NCBI RefSeq assembly: GCF_031127815.1
Contig: NZ_JARXHY010000001.1
Span: forward strand, 186,001-250,000
From: Pelagicoccus sp. SDUM812003
GTDB taxonomy: Bacteria; Verrucomicrobiota; Verrucomicrobiia; Opitutales; Opitutaceae
DNA: 64,000 nucleotides
Direction of reading: 5' to 3'
A program made the translations under genes and the position numbers. Shown in pieces: positions 32,475 to 40,096 of this stretch. The notes below the pieces were generated by a model. It was not told the origin of the DNA and searched no databases. It saw only the letters and a program-made list of their open reading frames with translations. The first letter of the stretch is position 1, and each line of letters begins with the position of its first letter.

Positions 32475-34040
32475 CTAAATCGGCAGGTCCATGGGAGGGC
32501 GATCGTCGAGCGATCGACTGGAGCGATCGGACTTCAGGCTGGTGGAGAATTGGAAGAGATCGTTTCGCCGATCGAGGCGAGGCGTCACGCTGCCTGCGGC
32601 CCGGCTGCGGTACAGGTCGTTTATGTCGAGATCCGTCACCAGCAGCATTTCCACGTTGGAATCCGCTTCGGCCTGGATGCCGTCGCGGGCGAATTCGAAA
32701 TCGCTGGGGCTGAAGACCGCCGCTCTACCGTAGTGGATATCCATCGCCGGCACGTTGGGCAGGTTGCCGATGATGCCAGCGGTGACCACGTAGACCTGAT
32801 TTTCGATGGCCCGGGCCTGGCTGCAGTAGCGCACCCGCAGAAAGCCGTGTCGATCGTCCGTGCAGTAGGGCACGAAGATGATCTCGGCGCCTTGATCGGC
32901 CAGATGCCGAGCCGCCTCGGGGAATTCGGAATCGTAGCAGATCAGCACGCCGACCCTGGCTTTAGGGGTGGAGATGACGCGTAGGTCGTTTCCGCCGGAG
33001 ATGCCCCAATACCGCTTTTCGGACGGGGTGATGTGAAGCTTGGGCTGCAAGGTGTTGCTGCCATCCGGGAAGAAGATCGGGCAAACGTTCTGCAAGGTGC
33101 CGTCGATCTCCATGGGATGGCTGCCCGCTACGATGTGCAGACCGTAGTCCTGAGCCAGTCTGCTCATCAGTTCCATGAACGGCTTGGTCATCTCCGAGAG
33201 TTTGCGAATGCCCTCTACCGAAGGAAGCTGGCGCAGCGGCTTTTGCGAGAGCAGCTGCACGGAAAAGAACTCCGGAAAGACCACGAAATCGGAGCGGTAG
33301 TCGGAGGCGGTTTCCACGAAGTACTCCACTTGCTCCGCGAAGGCGTTGAAGGAGTTGATGCCTCTCACCTGGTACTGCACGCAGGAGACGCGTACCTTGC
33401 GATCGTCCTTTTCGACGGGCTGGTAGTCTGGGTTGAGCCATTCGAGGAAAGTGGCATGATTGAGGCTTTTGGGATCTTGTATGTAGTTTTTCAGTACGCC
33501 TCTAACGATAAACCCTTCACGTAGTTGAAAACTGAGCACGAGGTCTTTGATGGCACCGTTTTCGACCTCTCGGATGTAAGCGTCTGGGGTGAGCTTGTCT
33601 TTGTGATCAGCGAAACCGTGAATGCGCCCGCCCGCGATGATGCGTCGCAGGTTTAGGCGTTTGCAAAGGTCGCGTCGCGCCTGGTAGAGCAGGTGTCCGA
33701 TGCCTTTTCCTCGCGCCTCCGGATGCACGTAGACGTCCGCCCCGTAGAGGCTGTCACCCTCTGGGTTGTGATTGTGGAAAAAGCCGCCGTCGGTGATTCC
33801 GGCGTAAGTATGCTGTCGATACGCGTCCGCCCCTAGGTCGACGATCAAGCTGGATACGGCGCCGAGTATTTTTCCGTCTTCCTCAGCGACGAGCTGTCCT
33901 TGAGGAAAGAGTCGGAGGTGGTTGGAAAGCTGCGGAATGGTCCAGACGACGTTTTCCTCCGCCATGGCGGGAAAACAGATCTTGTTGAGCTCTACAAGGT
34001 AGGGAAGGTCGTCGTGGGTTGCTTCGCGAATGGATGCCAT
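32475..34040 (-). CDS. GNAT acetyltransferase - carbon-nitrogen hydrolase fusion
   Basis: A 521-residue two-domain protein. Residues 1-190 are a GNAT acetyltransferase (VYVHPEARGKGIGHLLYQ, 104-120, the acetyl-CoA loop). Residues 213-500 are a nitrilase-fold amidase with the triad E257 (FPEFFS), K334 (PKLHI) and C368 (LICYDSEFPE). Such fusions are found in several phyla and are generally annotated as bifunctional with no known substrate. The nitrilase half probably hydrolyses an amide, while the acetyltransferase half may modify a related amine. It shares its strand and tight spacing with dcd. Confidence 0.86.
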   Translation of the reverse strand: MASIREATHDDLPYLVELNKICFPAMAEENVVWTIPQLSNHLRLFPQGQLVAEEDGKILGAVSSLIVDLGADAYRQHTYAGITDGGFFHNHNPEGDSLYGADVYVHPEARGKGIGHLLYQARRDLCKRLNLRRIIAGGRIHGFADHKDKLTPDAYIREVENGAIKDLVLSFQLREGFIVRGVLKNYIQDPKSLNHATFLEWLNPDYQPVEKDDRKVRVSCVQYQVRGINSFNAFAEQVEYFVETASDYRSDFVVFPEFFSVQLLSQKPLRQLPSVEGIRKLSEMTKPFMELMSRLAQDYGLHIVAGSHPMEIDGTLQNVCPIFFPDGSNTLQPKLHITPSEKRYWGISGGNDLRVISTPKARVGVLICYDSEFPEAARHLADQGAEIIFVPYCTDDRHGFLRVRYCSQARAIENQVYVVTAGIIGNLPNVPAMDIHYGRAAVFSPSDFEFARDGIQAEADSNVEMLLVTDLDINDLYRSRAAGSVTPRLDRRNDLFQFSTSLKSDRSSRSLDDRPPMDLPI

Positions 34041-34108
34041 GCCTAGTACGATGCCCAGGCCGAGCTAATTGGCAAGATCGATGCGAGGGAAAGGGGACTG
34101 GGCTCCTG

Positions 34109-36106
34109 TCAGACGTAAGAGAAACGCAGTTCGTCCTTGGCCCTGGAAAGTTGGCTTTTCAGTTCGTCGATCGCGGCTTCCTGCTCGTTGACGCGGTGGC
34201 TTAGGTCGTGGCTTTGCTGCTTGAGGTCCGCCCCGTCCTCGAAGCTCGTCGAAATGCCTGCAGCATGGGCTTTGCGAGCTTGCAGCCACTTGGGCGCCAG
34301 AATGAGGGCGATCGAAAGTGGGATCAAGCCGCCTCCGATCAGAGCCACGTCGTAGGGGGCGGTGGCGAAGGCGCTGATCGCGAAGAATGCGGCGCTGAGC
34401 AGGGTGAGCGCCGCGATCAGAGGACCGCGTTTCCGATGGCTCACGCTTGATGCCGCGGAGTTTGTAGGCGTCTCTCGATTTTGGATACGCAATTGGGCGG
34501 AAGTTTCCTTCTGCTTGCGAACGAGGGCGTTGACCTCCGATTGCGCGGTTTCGAGCTTGGCTCCAAGCTCTACCATCCGCTGTTCGATTTCCTGCTTTCG
34601 CTTGCTCCAGAGAGCGTCCGCCTTTTTTGCGATTGCTCCCATGCCGAGATGCCCCATGCGAGTGGCCGTCTTTTGAAGGTGCTCTCGGATGCGTTCCGAA
34701 ACGCGGTAGCGGTCCTGATTGCGGTTGAAGAATGTCGGGTTGTCCTTGATGAAGGAAAGCACCTTGTCGGACTGGTTGGCGAAGAGCTGATTCGAGAACG
34801 CTTCGTCGATCCAAAGCAGGCCGGAAAGGAGCAGGATCTTCGATCGCTTCGCCTTCGATGGCACGTTGTAGCGGAATTTTCCATACGCGTTCCACTCCGG
34901 TAGACGTGACGCGAACGCTTGATTGTCGAGAGTGGCACGAATGGCTGCCACTCTCACCCCGTAGGAGATCGTGATCGCTTTCCCTTCCGAGTTTCGTTCG
35001 ATGGCGGATGCGGCGACTCGACTTATCCAAGCGAAAGTTTCGCTACCTTTCCCGGCCCCGAAAAGAGCGTCCAGCTCGTCTGGATACAGTCGGTCTGGGA
35101 GGCAGCAGAGGGCGAAGGTGGCGCGATCGTCGTTCGACATGCTGGAGAGGATCGCCTGGGCGGTCTTGCTCGAGTCGGGATTGTCTAGATCCCGTTTGCA
35201 GCGTGGAATCGCTTGCTGGAGCAGGCGAGGGTAGCCAAGGGTGATGACGCTAAGCGCCTTGCTGGTAGCGGGTTCGATGCCGGAGCGAACAGCGATTTCG
35301 TATGAATCGTCGTGGCTCATTGGATACAGCCTGAAGTCCGCGGTCAAGTTCGACCATTCGCCCCAGCTCTCGTGCGGGTAGGCGAGTTTGATCGGGTCTT
35401 GCGATTCCAAAAGGAAAACGAGGTTTCGACGGTAGGCTCCGCGCGTGGCGGCAGGCAGGACATAGTCGCGCAGCCAATCGATGATGGTGGCGGAAAGGGT
35501 GTCAACGTTTTCGATATAGAGGATGATCAGGTCAGTGCCTAGAGACTGAAGAGGGAGCGTGTCGAGAAACCCTTCCGCTTGGTTGTTGGCTTTGCTTTCG
35601 CCGAGGCCGACCGATACCTGCAAATCGTCTTTTACCGTTTCCGTGCGGCCGACCGATGCGGCGGCGGCCTGGTTGACGTAGGGCTTTTTGTTTTTCGCCA
35701 CCGAAGAGCGTGTGATGAGTATCGAGTCATCGGATACGATCGGATTGACCTTCCCTTGCTGGACACGGTCGAGCTTTTCGGCGATGCTTTCCTCCTTGTT
35801 CGGTTCGGCGGGGTAGCGCACGGACTTCGAACAGGCTCGAATGAATTCGGGAATCGTATCGAGCTGGCCTTCTCGCGTTGGCTGGAGCCAAACGACTTTC
35901 GCCTTTGCCATCAGCTCGCTCTCGCGAAACTGGGAGATGAAGGTGCTTTTTCCGATGCCATCTTCTCCCCAGAGGTTGAAGATACGATTGCTGGAAGCTT
36001 CCACGCCGCGAATGGGCAACAGATCCGCGAAGGCCTGCAGTTCCAGCTTTCGGGGAAGAAAGTGGTCTTGGTCGGCGTTGGCGGATTTTTGCGGGTCGGC
36101 TTTCAT
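34109..36106 (-). CDS. Uncharacterised membrane-anchored P-loop ATPase (STAND-like)
   Basis: A 665-residue protein with an N-terminal P-loop NTPase: Walker A GEDGIGKST at 47-55 and a Walker B-like strand at 192-200 (DLIILYIEN, with Glu in place of the usual second acid). A central region of about 270 residues has no recognised domain. A coiled coil (about 510-550) leads to two transmembrane helices (about 562-603) and a second coiled coil (about 625-655). Size and layout resemble STAND or KAP-type NTPases, which sense a signal and assemble at the membrane. It has no similar neighbour. A weak sigma-28-like sequence lies upstream. Function is unknown; defence and chemosensory roles are both guesses. 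Confidence 0.75.
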   Translation of the reverse strand: MKADPQKSANADQDHFLPRKLELQAFADLLPIRGVEASSNRIFNLWGEDGIGKSTFISQFRESELMAKAKVVWLQPTREGQLDTIPEFIRACSKSVRYPAEPNKEESIAEKLDRVQQGKVNPIVSDDSILITRSSVAKNKKPYVNQAAAASVGRTETVKDDLQVSVGLGESKANNQAEGFLDTLPLQSLGTDLIILYIENVDTLSATIIDWLRDYVLPAATRGAYRRNLVFLLESQDPIKLAYPHESWGEWSNLTADFRLYPMSHDDSYEIAVRSGIEPATSKALSVITLGYPRLLQQAIPRCKRDLDNPDSSKTAQAILSSMSNDDRATFALCCLPDRLYPDELDALFGAGKGSETFAWISRVAASAIERNSEGKAITISYGVRVAAIRATLDNQAFASRLPEWNAYGKFRYNVPSKAKRSKILLLSGLLWIDEAFSNQLFANQSDKVLSFIKDNPTFFNRNQDRYRVSERIREHLQKTATRMGHLGMGAIAKKADALWSKRKQEIEQRMVELGAKLETAQSEVNALVRKQKETSAQLRIQNRETPTNSAASSVSHRKRGPLIAALTLLSAAFFAISAFATAPYDVALIGGGLIPLSIALILAPKWLQARKAHAAGISTSFEDGADLKQQSHDLSHRVNEQEAAIDELKSQLSRAKDELRFSYV

Positions 36107-36156
36107 GGCGTGGGCGAGGCCGGAGCGTTGCGAAGGCTAGCAGTCTCTAGTCTTTT

Positions 36157-36183
36157 ACATCGGCCATAAACCGAAAAGTGTTA
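36157..36183 (-). promoter_or_regulatory. Weak sigma-28-like promoter upstream of the membrane ATPase
   Basis: Minus-strand TAACACTT, 11 bases, then GCCGATGT lies 50 bases upstream of the start. The -10 half fits the GCCGATAA consensus at seven of eight positions, the -35 half only at five. It would tie the gene to flagellar expression if real, but the -35 match is poor. Confidence 0.25.
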
Positions 36184-36215
36184 AATATTTGGTGAATATT
36201 GGCTTGTACGGCATC

Positions 36216-37178
36216 CTAAAGCGAGAAAATCGCGTCGCGGTACCGCATCATGAGCAGCTGCTCGGTCCATTGATCGAAGGGTGAGAGCTCGCTTCCGTCG
36301 AGGTATTCGCGGCAGAGCCACTCGATGTAGTGGCCTTTCGCTGCGTCGCAAAGGGGATAGCCGCCGCCGATGCGCGGGTTTATCTCGATGATTTCTATCG
36401 TTTCGGGACCTGGTTGATGAAAGGCTTGAATGTTGATGATCCCTCGGGCTTGAGGCAGCGAACGGGCAACGTTCCGGCAGAGTTCGATCAACGCCTCAAT
36501 GCGCTCGGTGCGGGCTTGGACCACTTCGCCAGACTCGACAGCGAGCCGCCGATGAGGGATGGCGCAAAGCGCTTCTCCATGGCGATCGAGGTAGAGGTTG
36601 ACGGTGTATTCGCTCCCGTGAGCGACGGGTTGCAGTATCCAGTCATCGGGTACGTCGCTCAGTTGGGCTTGGTTTTCTATGCGCTGGATGGTTGATGCGG
36701 CGCCGTCGCTCGGCTTGGCGATCAAGGGGAAGGCGAGGGCGATTGATTGAAGGTCGAGGCTTCGTTTGAGCCAGGTTTCTGGCGTGGGAGCTCCGATGCT
36801 TCGGAGGTGGCGAGCGGTTTCCAGCTTGTTGACGCACAGGGAGACGGTTTCGGGTGAAGAAACAGCGACCGCTGTGCCGTTGGCTTCCAGCTTCGGGCGT
36901 AGCTGCGCCAGCTTTGGCAGGTCCGCGTGTCGTGTTGGGATAACGAGGCCGATGCGGTTTCGAGAGCAGTAGTCCAGAAGGGTCGCTTCCCAGCGTGGGC
37001 TGCAGGAGGGGGGGAGCGCGGTGAAGTGGTCGGCGAAATGTCTGGAGGGCACGTTTTCTGCAACGTCGCTGGCGTGCAAGGCGATGCCGCGCTTGCCAGC
37101 GGCAGTTTTCGCTATGCGCGTGATGGCTGCCTTGCTGCCCGAGGAAAGAAGGAGCAGGCCGTTGCGGGGGGCGGTCAT
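36216..37178 (-). CDS. ATP-grasp enzyme (carbamoyl-phosphate synthase large subunit-like)
   Basis: A 320-residue ATP-grasp protein, start taken at 37178 (MTAPRNGLLLLSSGSK), because the upstream 34 codons look non-coding. N-terminal Rossmann-like part (1-105), then central and C-terminal grasp domains with FPLIAKPSDGAASTIQRI (ATP lysine), DWILQPVAHGSEYTVNLY, and the metal site EIIEINPRIGGGYPL. It resembles PylC-like and CarB-like ligases used in small-molecule ligation with amino acids or carboxylates. It lies 130 bases downstream of the first flagellin on the same strand and behind its terminator, so a role in flagellin modification is possible but only by location. Confidence 0.75.
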   Translation of the reverse strand: MTAPRNGLLLLSSGSKAAITRIAKTAAGKRGIALHASDVAENVPSRHFADHFTALPPSCSPRWEATLLDYCSRNRIGLVIPTRHADLPKLAQLRPKLEANGTAVAVSSPETVSLCVNKLETARHLRSIGAPTPETWLKRSLDLQSIALAFPLIAKPSDGAASTIQRIENQAQLSDVPDDWILQPVAHGSEYTVNLYLDRHGEALCAIPHRRLAVESGEVVQARTERIEALIELCRNVARSLPQARGIINIQAFHQPGPETIEIIEINPRIGGGYPLCDAAKGHYIEWLCREYLDGSELSPFDQWTEQLLMMRYRDAIFSL

Positions 37179-37248
37179 GATAAGGTGAATGGGAATCTCG
37201 CGGCGTTTCGGCAACAGATAATTCGCTCGAGTCGATCCGCGCCCAGGC

Positions 37249-37280
37249 AAAAAAAAGCGGCTCCCCGCGAAGGGAGCCAC
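37249..37280 (-). terminator. Terminator of flagellin gene 1
   Basis: Minus strand: a 9-bp stem (one mismatch) from GTGGCTCCC-type and GGGAGCCGC arms at 37257-37280, followed by eight T residues (plus-strand A run at 37249-37256). It ends 27 bases past the flagellin stop and separates it from the ATP-grasp gene. Confidence 0.85.
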
Positions 37281-37307
37281 TTGAAAGCCTTGAATGGATT
37301 AAGAGGA

Positions 37308-38123
37308 TTAACCCAACAGACGGAGAGCGACCTGGCTCGAGGCGTTTGCCTGAGAGAGCATGGAAGAACCAGCCTGTACCAAGATGTTGGCACGAGCGAG
37401 CTGAGTGGATTCTTCTGCTACGTCCACGTCGATGATGCGGCTGTTCGCAGCTTCGAGGTTCTGCTGGTTGACGCTCAGCATGTCCGAAGCGAACTGCAGA
37501 CGGCTGCTCTGGGCGCCATTGGTGGCGCGGATAGTAGCAACATTCTGGAGAGCGCTGGTGATGCTGGACAGGTTGGTTGCGGTCAACGTGTCTGAACCAC
37601 CGGTGAGCGCGGTACCCACAGAGTTCTCGAGGGCAGCCTGGCTGATGGATACTGACTTGCCGCCATCTTCAGTGATGCTCACTGAGAGGCTAGCGGCGGA
37701 ACTCGCGTCCGTGAAGAGGGATACACCGTTGAACTTTTCGCCGGTGATGGCGTCGAGCTGGCCCTTGAGAGCCTGGAACTCGGTGTTGTAGTTCCCCTTG
37801 TCGGTGGAGTTCTTGGTGACGTCGTCAGCCAGAGTACGGAGCTCGGACATGCGGTCCAGAATCTTGGTAGCGGTGCCGAGGGCGCCGTCCTGAGTCTGGA
37901 GGAAGGACTGAGCGTTCGCGATGTTGTTGTTTACGGCAGCAGTACGCTTGATTGCCGCGGACATCTTCATCGAAACCGCGAGTCCACCAGCGTCGTCCGC
38001 TGGGTTAACGATCTTCGAACCGCTAGAGAGACGAGCAAGGCTGTTTTGCAGCATTGCGTTGCTCTTGTTGAGGTTATTCTTCGCAGCGATAGCCGATGCG
38101 TTTGTATTGATTACAACTGACAT
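37308..38123 (-). CDS. fliC: Flagellin 1
   Basis: A 271-residue flagellin with the conserved N-terminal D0/D1 (MSVVINTNASAIAAKNNLNK; LARLSSGSKIVNPADDAGGLA) and C-terminal D1/D0 (ANSRIIDVDVAEESTQLARANILVQ..; ends ALRLLG). Residues 130-185 give only a short middle segment, so the outer domains D2/D3 are absent; such short flagellins expose little surface. The leader carries two CsrA-type sites, one over the Shine-Dalgarno. The product shares most of its sequence with the second flagellin at 39026. Exported by the flagellar type III apparatus; FliS at 49398 is the likely chaperone. Confidence 0.95.
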   Translation of the reverse strand: MSVVINTNASAIAAKNNLNKSNAMLQNSLARLSSGSKIVNPADDAGGLAVSMKMSAAIKRTAAVNNNIANAQSFLQTQDGALGTATKILDRMSELRTLADDVTKNSTDKGNYNTEFQALKGQLDAITGEKFNGVSLFTDASSAASLSVSITEDGGKSVSISQAALENSVGTALTGGSDTLTATNLSSITSALQNVATIRATNGAQSSRLQFASDMLSVNQQNLEAANSRIIDVDVAEESTQLARANILVQAGSSMLSQANASSQVALRLLG

Positions 38124-38130
38124 ATTATAT

Positions 38131-38138
38131 CATCCTTG
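38131..38138 (-). promoter_or_regulatory. CsrA-type site over the flagellin 1 ribosome-binding site
   Basis: The minus strand reads CAAGGATG, seven bases before the start codon, matching the CANGGANG consensus and including the Shine-Dalgarno AGGA core. Binding of a CsrA/RsmA protein here would block ribosome entry. It is the nearer of two such sites. Confidence 0.7.
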
Positions 38139-38149
38139 ATTTTTGCGGT

Positions 38150-38164
38150 GGCGTCCGTGCCGCC
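38150..38164 (-). promoter_or_regulatory. Upstream CsrA-type hairpin of flagellin 1
   Basis: The minus strand holds CACGGACG (38152-38159), a perfect CANGGANG match, in a hairpin: GGCG stem, loop GCACGGA with the GGA exposed, CGCC stem. This is the classical high-affinity CsrA presentation, 13 bases upstream of the site on the ribosome-binding sequence, as in the paired sites of Bacillus hag. Confidence 0.7.
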
Positions 38165-38448
38165 GCGCGTCCGATGAAAGCGTCGGACTTGCGCTTTTCT
38201 GCCGTGATGGCGGAAAGGGTGCGCTCGTGAGGTCACGGAGCGTTGGTGAAGTGTTTGCTGGTCATTACTACTCTTATGACGGACCGCGGGTGTGGCGGGT
38301 CCGATTGGTTGGTTTTTAGGTGTGGTGAAATGGGTTCGAGAGCGCGGTTGCGGTTTCTCTTTCTGGTCTACGGCTTGGTTGGTAGGCGGCGTCGAACGAG
38401 GTATCTTAGGCTTTTCGAGTTTTCCTTTGGGCTGGTTCGTGGGGGCTC

Positions 38449-38643
38449 TCAGAACGAGGCCAGGTGAACGCAGGAGGGTTGGCGTCTTTTATGGACGCGC
38501 CCGGTGAGGTAGATGAACGGCTCGAACACCTGCGGGGGGTCCGTCTGGGGTGGAGGTGTCATCTTGAGTGTTGTCAGGGACTGGGGCGCTTCCGTGCGCT
38601 TGCCGCCGACATACTGGGCATTCTCGTCCTTGATACTGCTCAT
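38449..38643 (-). CDS. Possible small protein between the flagellins
   Basis: A 64-codon minus-strand frame whose first 50 residues (MSSIKDENAQYVGGKRTEAP onward) have a balanced, non-Arg-biased composition and GC-rich third positions unlike most shadow frames here. It lacks a strong Shine-Dalgarno and any known motif. It could be a small flagellar accessory or a decayed remnant; I would treat it as a candidate only. Confidence 0.3.
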   Translation of the reverse strand: MSSIKDENAQYVGGKRTEAPQSLTTLKMTPPPQTDPPQVFEPFIYLTGRVHKRRQPSCVHLASF

Positions 38644-39025
38644 CGTATAGGCTTTCGGTATTGGTCTGGGCGAAGGATTCGCTCCGCGAGAGTTATCGAT
38701 CCGATTGTAGGGTTCGTGAGTTCTTTGAGCGCAATTGCTCAGCGAAGGCGTGTGGATCCTCTATCGAGGGCTCGCGTTCCGGATCGGGGCGGGGTACGTC
38801 TGTCCGAGTGATCTGGATACGCTACGCGTTCGCATGACGCACATGGCTCTGCTGCAGGTCGCATAGTCTGGCTCTCCATCGTGTCGAGCGGCGAGCTTGC
38901 GCCTCGGTCCGATTTGATGGGACGCGGCGGGCTAGCGCAGTGGAGCGATGGGGGAGCTCTCGCTTTCAGGCTGCTACGGTTTAGGCGCCCCGCCCGTCGG
39001 CGGGGAACCTATGTCGTAGTAGTAA
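38644..39025. other. Non-coding spacer downstream of flagellin 2
   Basis: About 380 bases with no supported gene. A GC-rich hairpin at 38988-39005 (CCCCGCC, loop CGTC, GGCGGGG) lies 20 bases past the flagellin 2 stop, without a T run, so it may stop transcription weakly or protect the mRNA 3' end. Confidence 0.4.
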
Positions 39026-39847
39026 CTAACCTAAAAGTTTGAGAGCGACCTGGGTGGAGGAGTTAGCTTGGGCGAGCATGGACGATCCGGCTTGCACCAG
39101 GATGTTGTAGCGGGCCAGCTGGGTGGACTCCTCGGCGACGTCGACGTCGATGATGCGGCTGTTCGCGGCTTCCAAGTTCTCTCTGTTCACGGTGAGCATC
39201 TCGGATGCGAAGGAGAGACGGTTGGACTGGGCTCCATTCGAGGCTCGGAGAGACGCGATGTTCTGGATGGCGTTGGTGATGGTGCTGATGCCCATTGCCG
39301 TGACTGTCGTGCTGTCGTTGCCGATCAAGGTGGCCCCGATCTGGGTCGCCAGGTCTGGCTGGTCGATGCTCACGGTGTTGCCTGCCGAACCTTTTTCGGT
39401 AGTGGCGACCGCGAGGGATCCTGAGCCACCGTTGCCGAAGAGGGAGACTCCGTTGAACTTCTCGTCCACCAGAGCGGAGAGCTGCTTCTTGAGCTGCTGG
39501 AACTCGGTGTCGTAGTTGTCCTTGTCGGTCTGGTTCTTGGTGACGTCGTCGGAAAGAACCTTGAGCTCGGACATACGGTCCAGAACCTTGGTGGCGGTTT
39601 GGAACGCTCCGTCCTGTGTCTGTAGGAACGAGCGAGCGTTGGCGATGTTGTCGTTGACTGCTGCGGTACGCTTGATGGTAGCCGAGAGCTTCATCGAAAC
39701 AGCGAGTCCGCCGGCATCGTCGGAAGGATTGACGATCTTGGATCCGCTGGAGAGGCGATTGAGACTGCGCTGGAGCATTGCATTGCTCGTAGCGAGGTTG
39801 TTAGACGCAGATATAGCTGCGCTATTGGTGTTAATTACTACTGACAT
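39026..39847 (-). CDS. fliC2: Flagellin 2
   Basis: A 273-residue flagellin, very like flagellin 1 in both end regions (MSVVINTNSAAISASNNLAT; ANSRIIDVDVAEESTQLARYNILVQ; ends ALKLLG) and differing mainly between about 130 and 190. It also lacks D2/D3. Its leader has the same two-site CsrA arrangement, and a sigma-28-like promoter lies 98 bases upstream. The two flagellins are on the same strand 902 bases apart, so they are separate transcripts and may be used in different parts or amounts of the filament. Confidence 0.95.
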   Translation of the reverse strand: MSVVINTNSAAISASNNLATSNAMLQRSLNRLSSGSKIVNPSDDAGGLAVSMKLSATIKRTAAVNDNIANARSFLQTQDGAFQTATKVLDRMSELKVLSDDVTKNQTDKDNYDTEFQQLKKQLSALVDEKFNGVSLFGNGGSGSLAVATTEKGSAGNTVSIDQPDLATQIGATLIGNDSTTVTAMGISTITNAIQNIASLRASNGAQSNRLSFASEMLTVNRENLEAANSRIIDVDVAEESTQLARYNILVQAGSSMLAQANSSTQVALKLLG

Positions 39848-39852
39848 TTTAA

Positions 39853-39860
39853 CTTCCTTG
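39853..39860 (-). promoter_or_regulatory. CsrA-type site over the flagellin 2 ribosome-binding site
   Basis: Minus strand CAAGGAAG, five bases before the start codon, overlaps the Shine-Dalgarno AGGA and matches CANGGANG. It occupies the same place as the site in flagellin 1, though the surrounding leader sequences differ. Confidence 0.7.
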
Positions 39861-39873
39861 TTTTTAGGTTTTT

Positions 39874-39889
39874 GCGACGTCCGTGTCGC
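39874..39889 (-). promoter_or_regulatory. Upstream CsrA-type hairpin of flagellin 2
   Basis: GCGAC/GTCGC forms a perfect 5-bp stem with a six-base loop ACGGAC, exposing the GGA core of the 8-mer CACGGACG (39878-39885). The same 8-mer is in the flagellin 1 leader. Two sites 17 bases apart would suit one CsrA dimer. Confidence 0.72.
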
Positions 39890-39944
39890 GGTTGCGGTGT
39901 TAGGGTGTCCGCTTCACCTGTAACGTTTTGCGCTACGCCTTCTA

Positions 39945-39970
39945 GTATCGGCAACTCAGTGGCGACTTTA
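39945..39970 (-). promoter_or_regulatory. Sigma-28-like promoter of flagellin 2
   Basis: Minus strand TAAAGTCG (-35), 10 bases, GCCGATAC (-10). Both halves fit the FliA consensus TAAA...GCCGATAA, with the spacer one base shorter than the usual 11. The expected start point near 39938 gives a leader of about 90 bases that contains both CsrA-type sites. Confidence 0.6.
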
Positions 39971-40096
39971 AGGGATTCTTTCGCAAAAGCGCGTTTTTTT
40001 GCTCAATCGCTGAGTGCGTGCGTTCACGCAAGGGTGAGTACCATTGCTCATTGTGTCGTTGCGGTTGGACTCTATTGGCGCAGCGTTTGCCGGAGA

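Larger units (their letters stand above)
38124..38448. other. Leader and upstream region of flagellin 1
   Basis: Non-coding except the leader described separately. No sigma-28 or sigma-54 promoter could be identified with confidence in the 325 bases upstream of the start. A GTCCGA/TCGGAC stem lies at about 38169-38188. Short frames on either strand show no recognisable product. Confidence 0.4.

Noticed and set aside
38988-39005. GC-rich hairpin after flagellin 2 as a classic terminator
   Set aside because: No T run follows on the minus strand, so it is listed only as a possible weak stop.
39872-40096. N-terminal 75 residues ahead of the GT41-like protein
   Set aside because: The stretch lacks TPR pattern and overlaps the flagellin 2 leader and promoter; the ATG at 40097 follows a plausible ribosome site.
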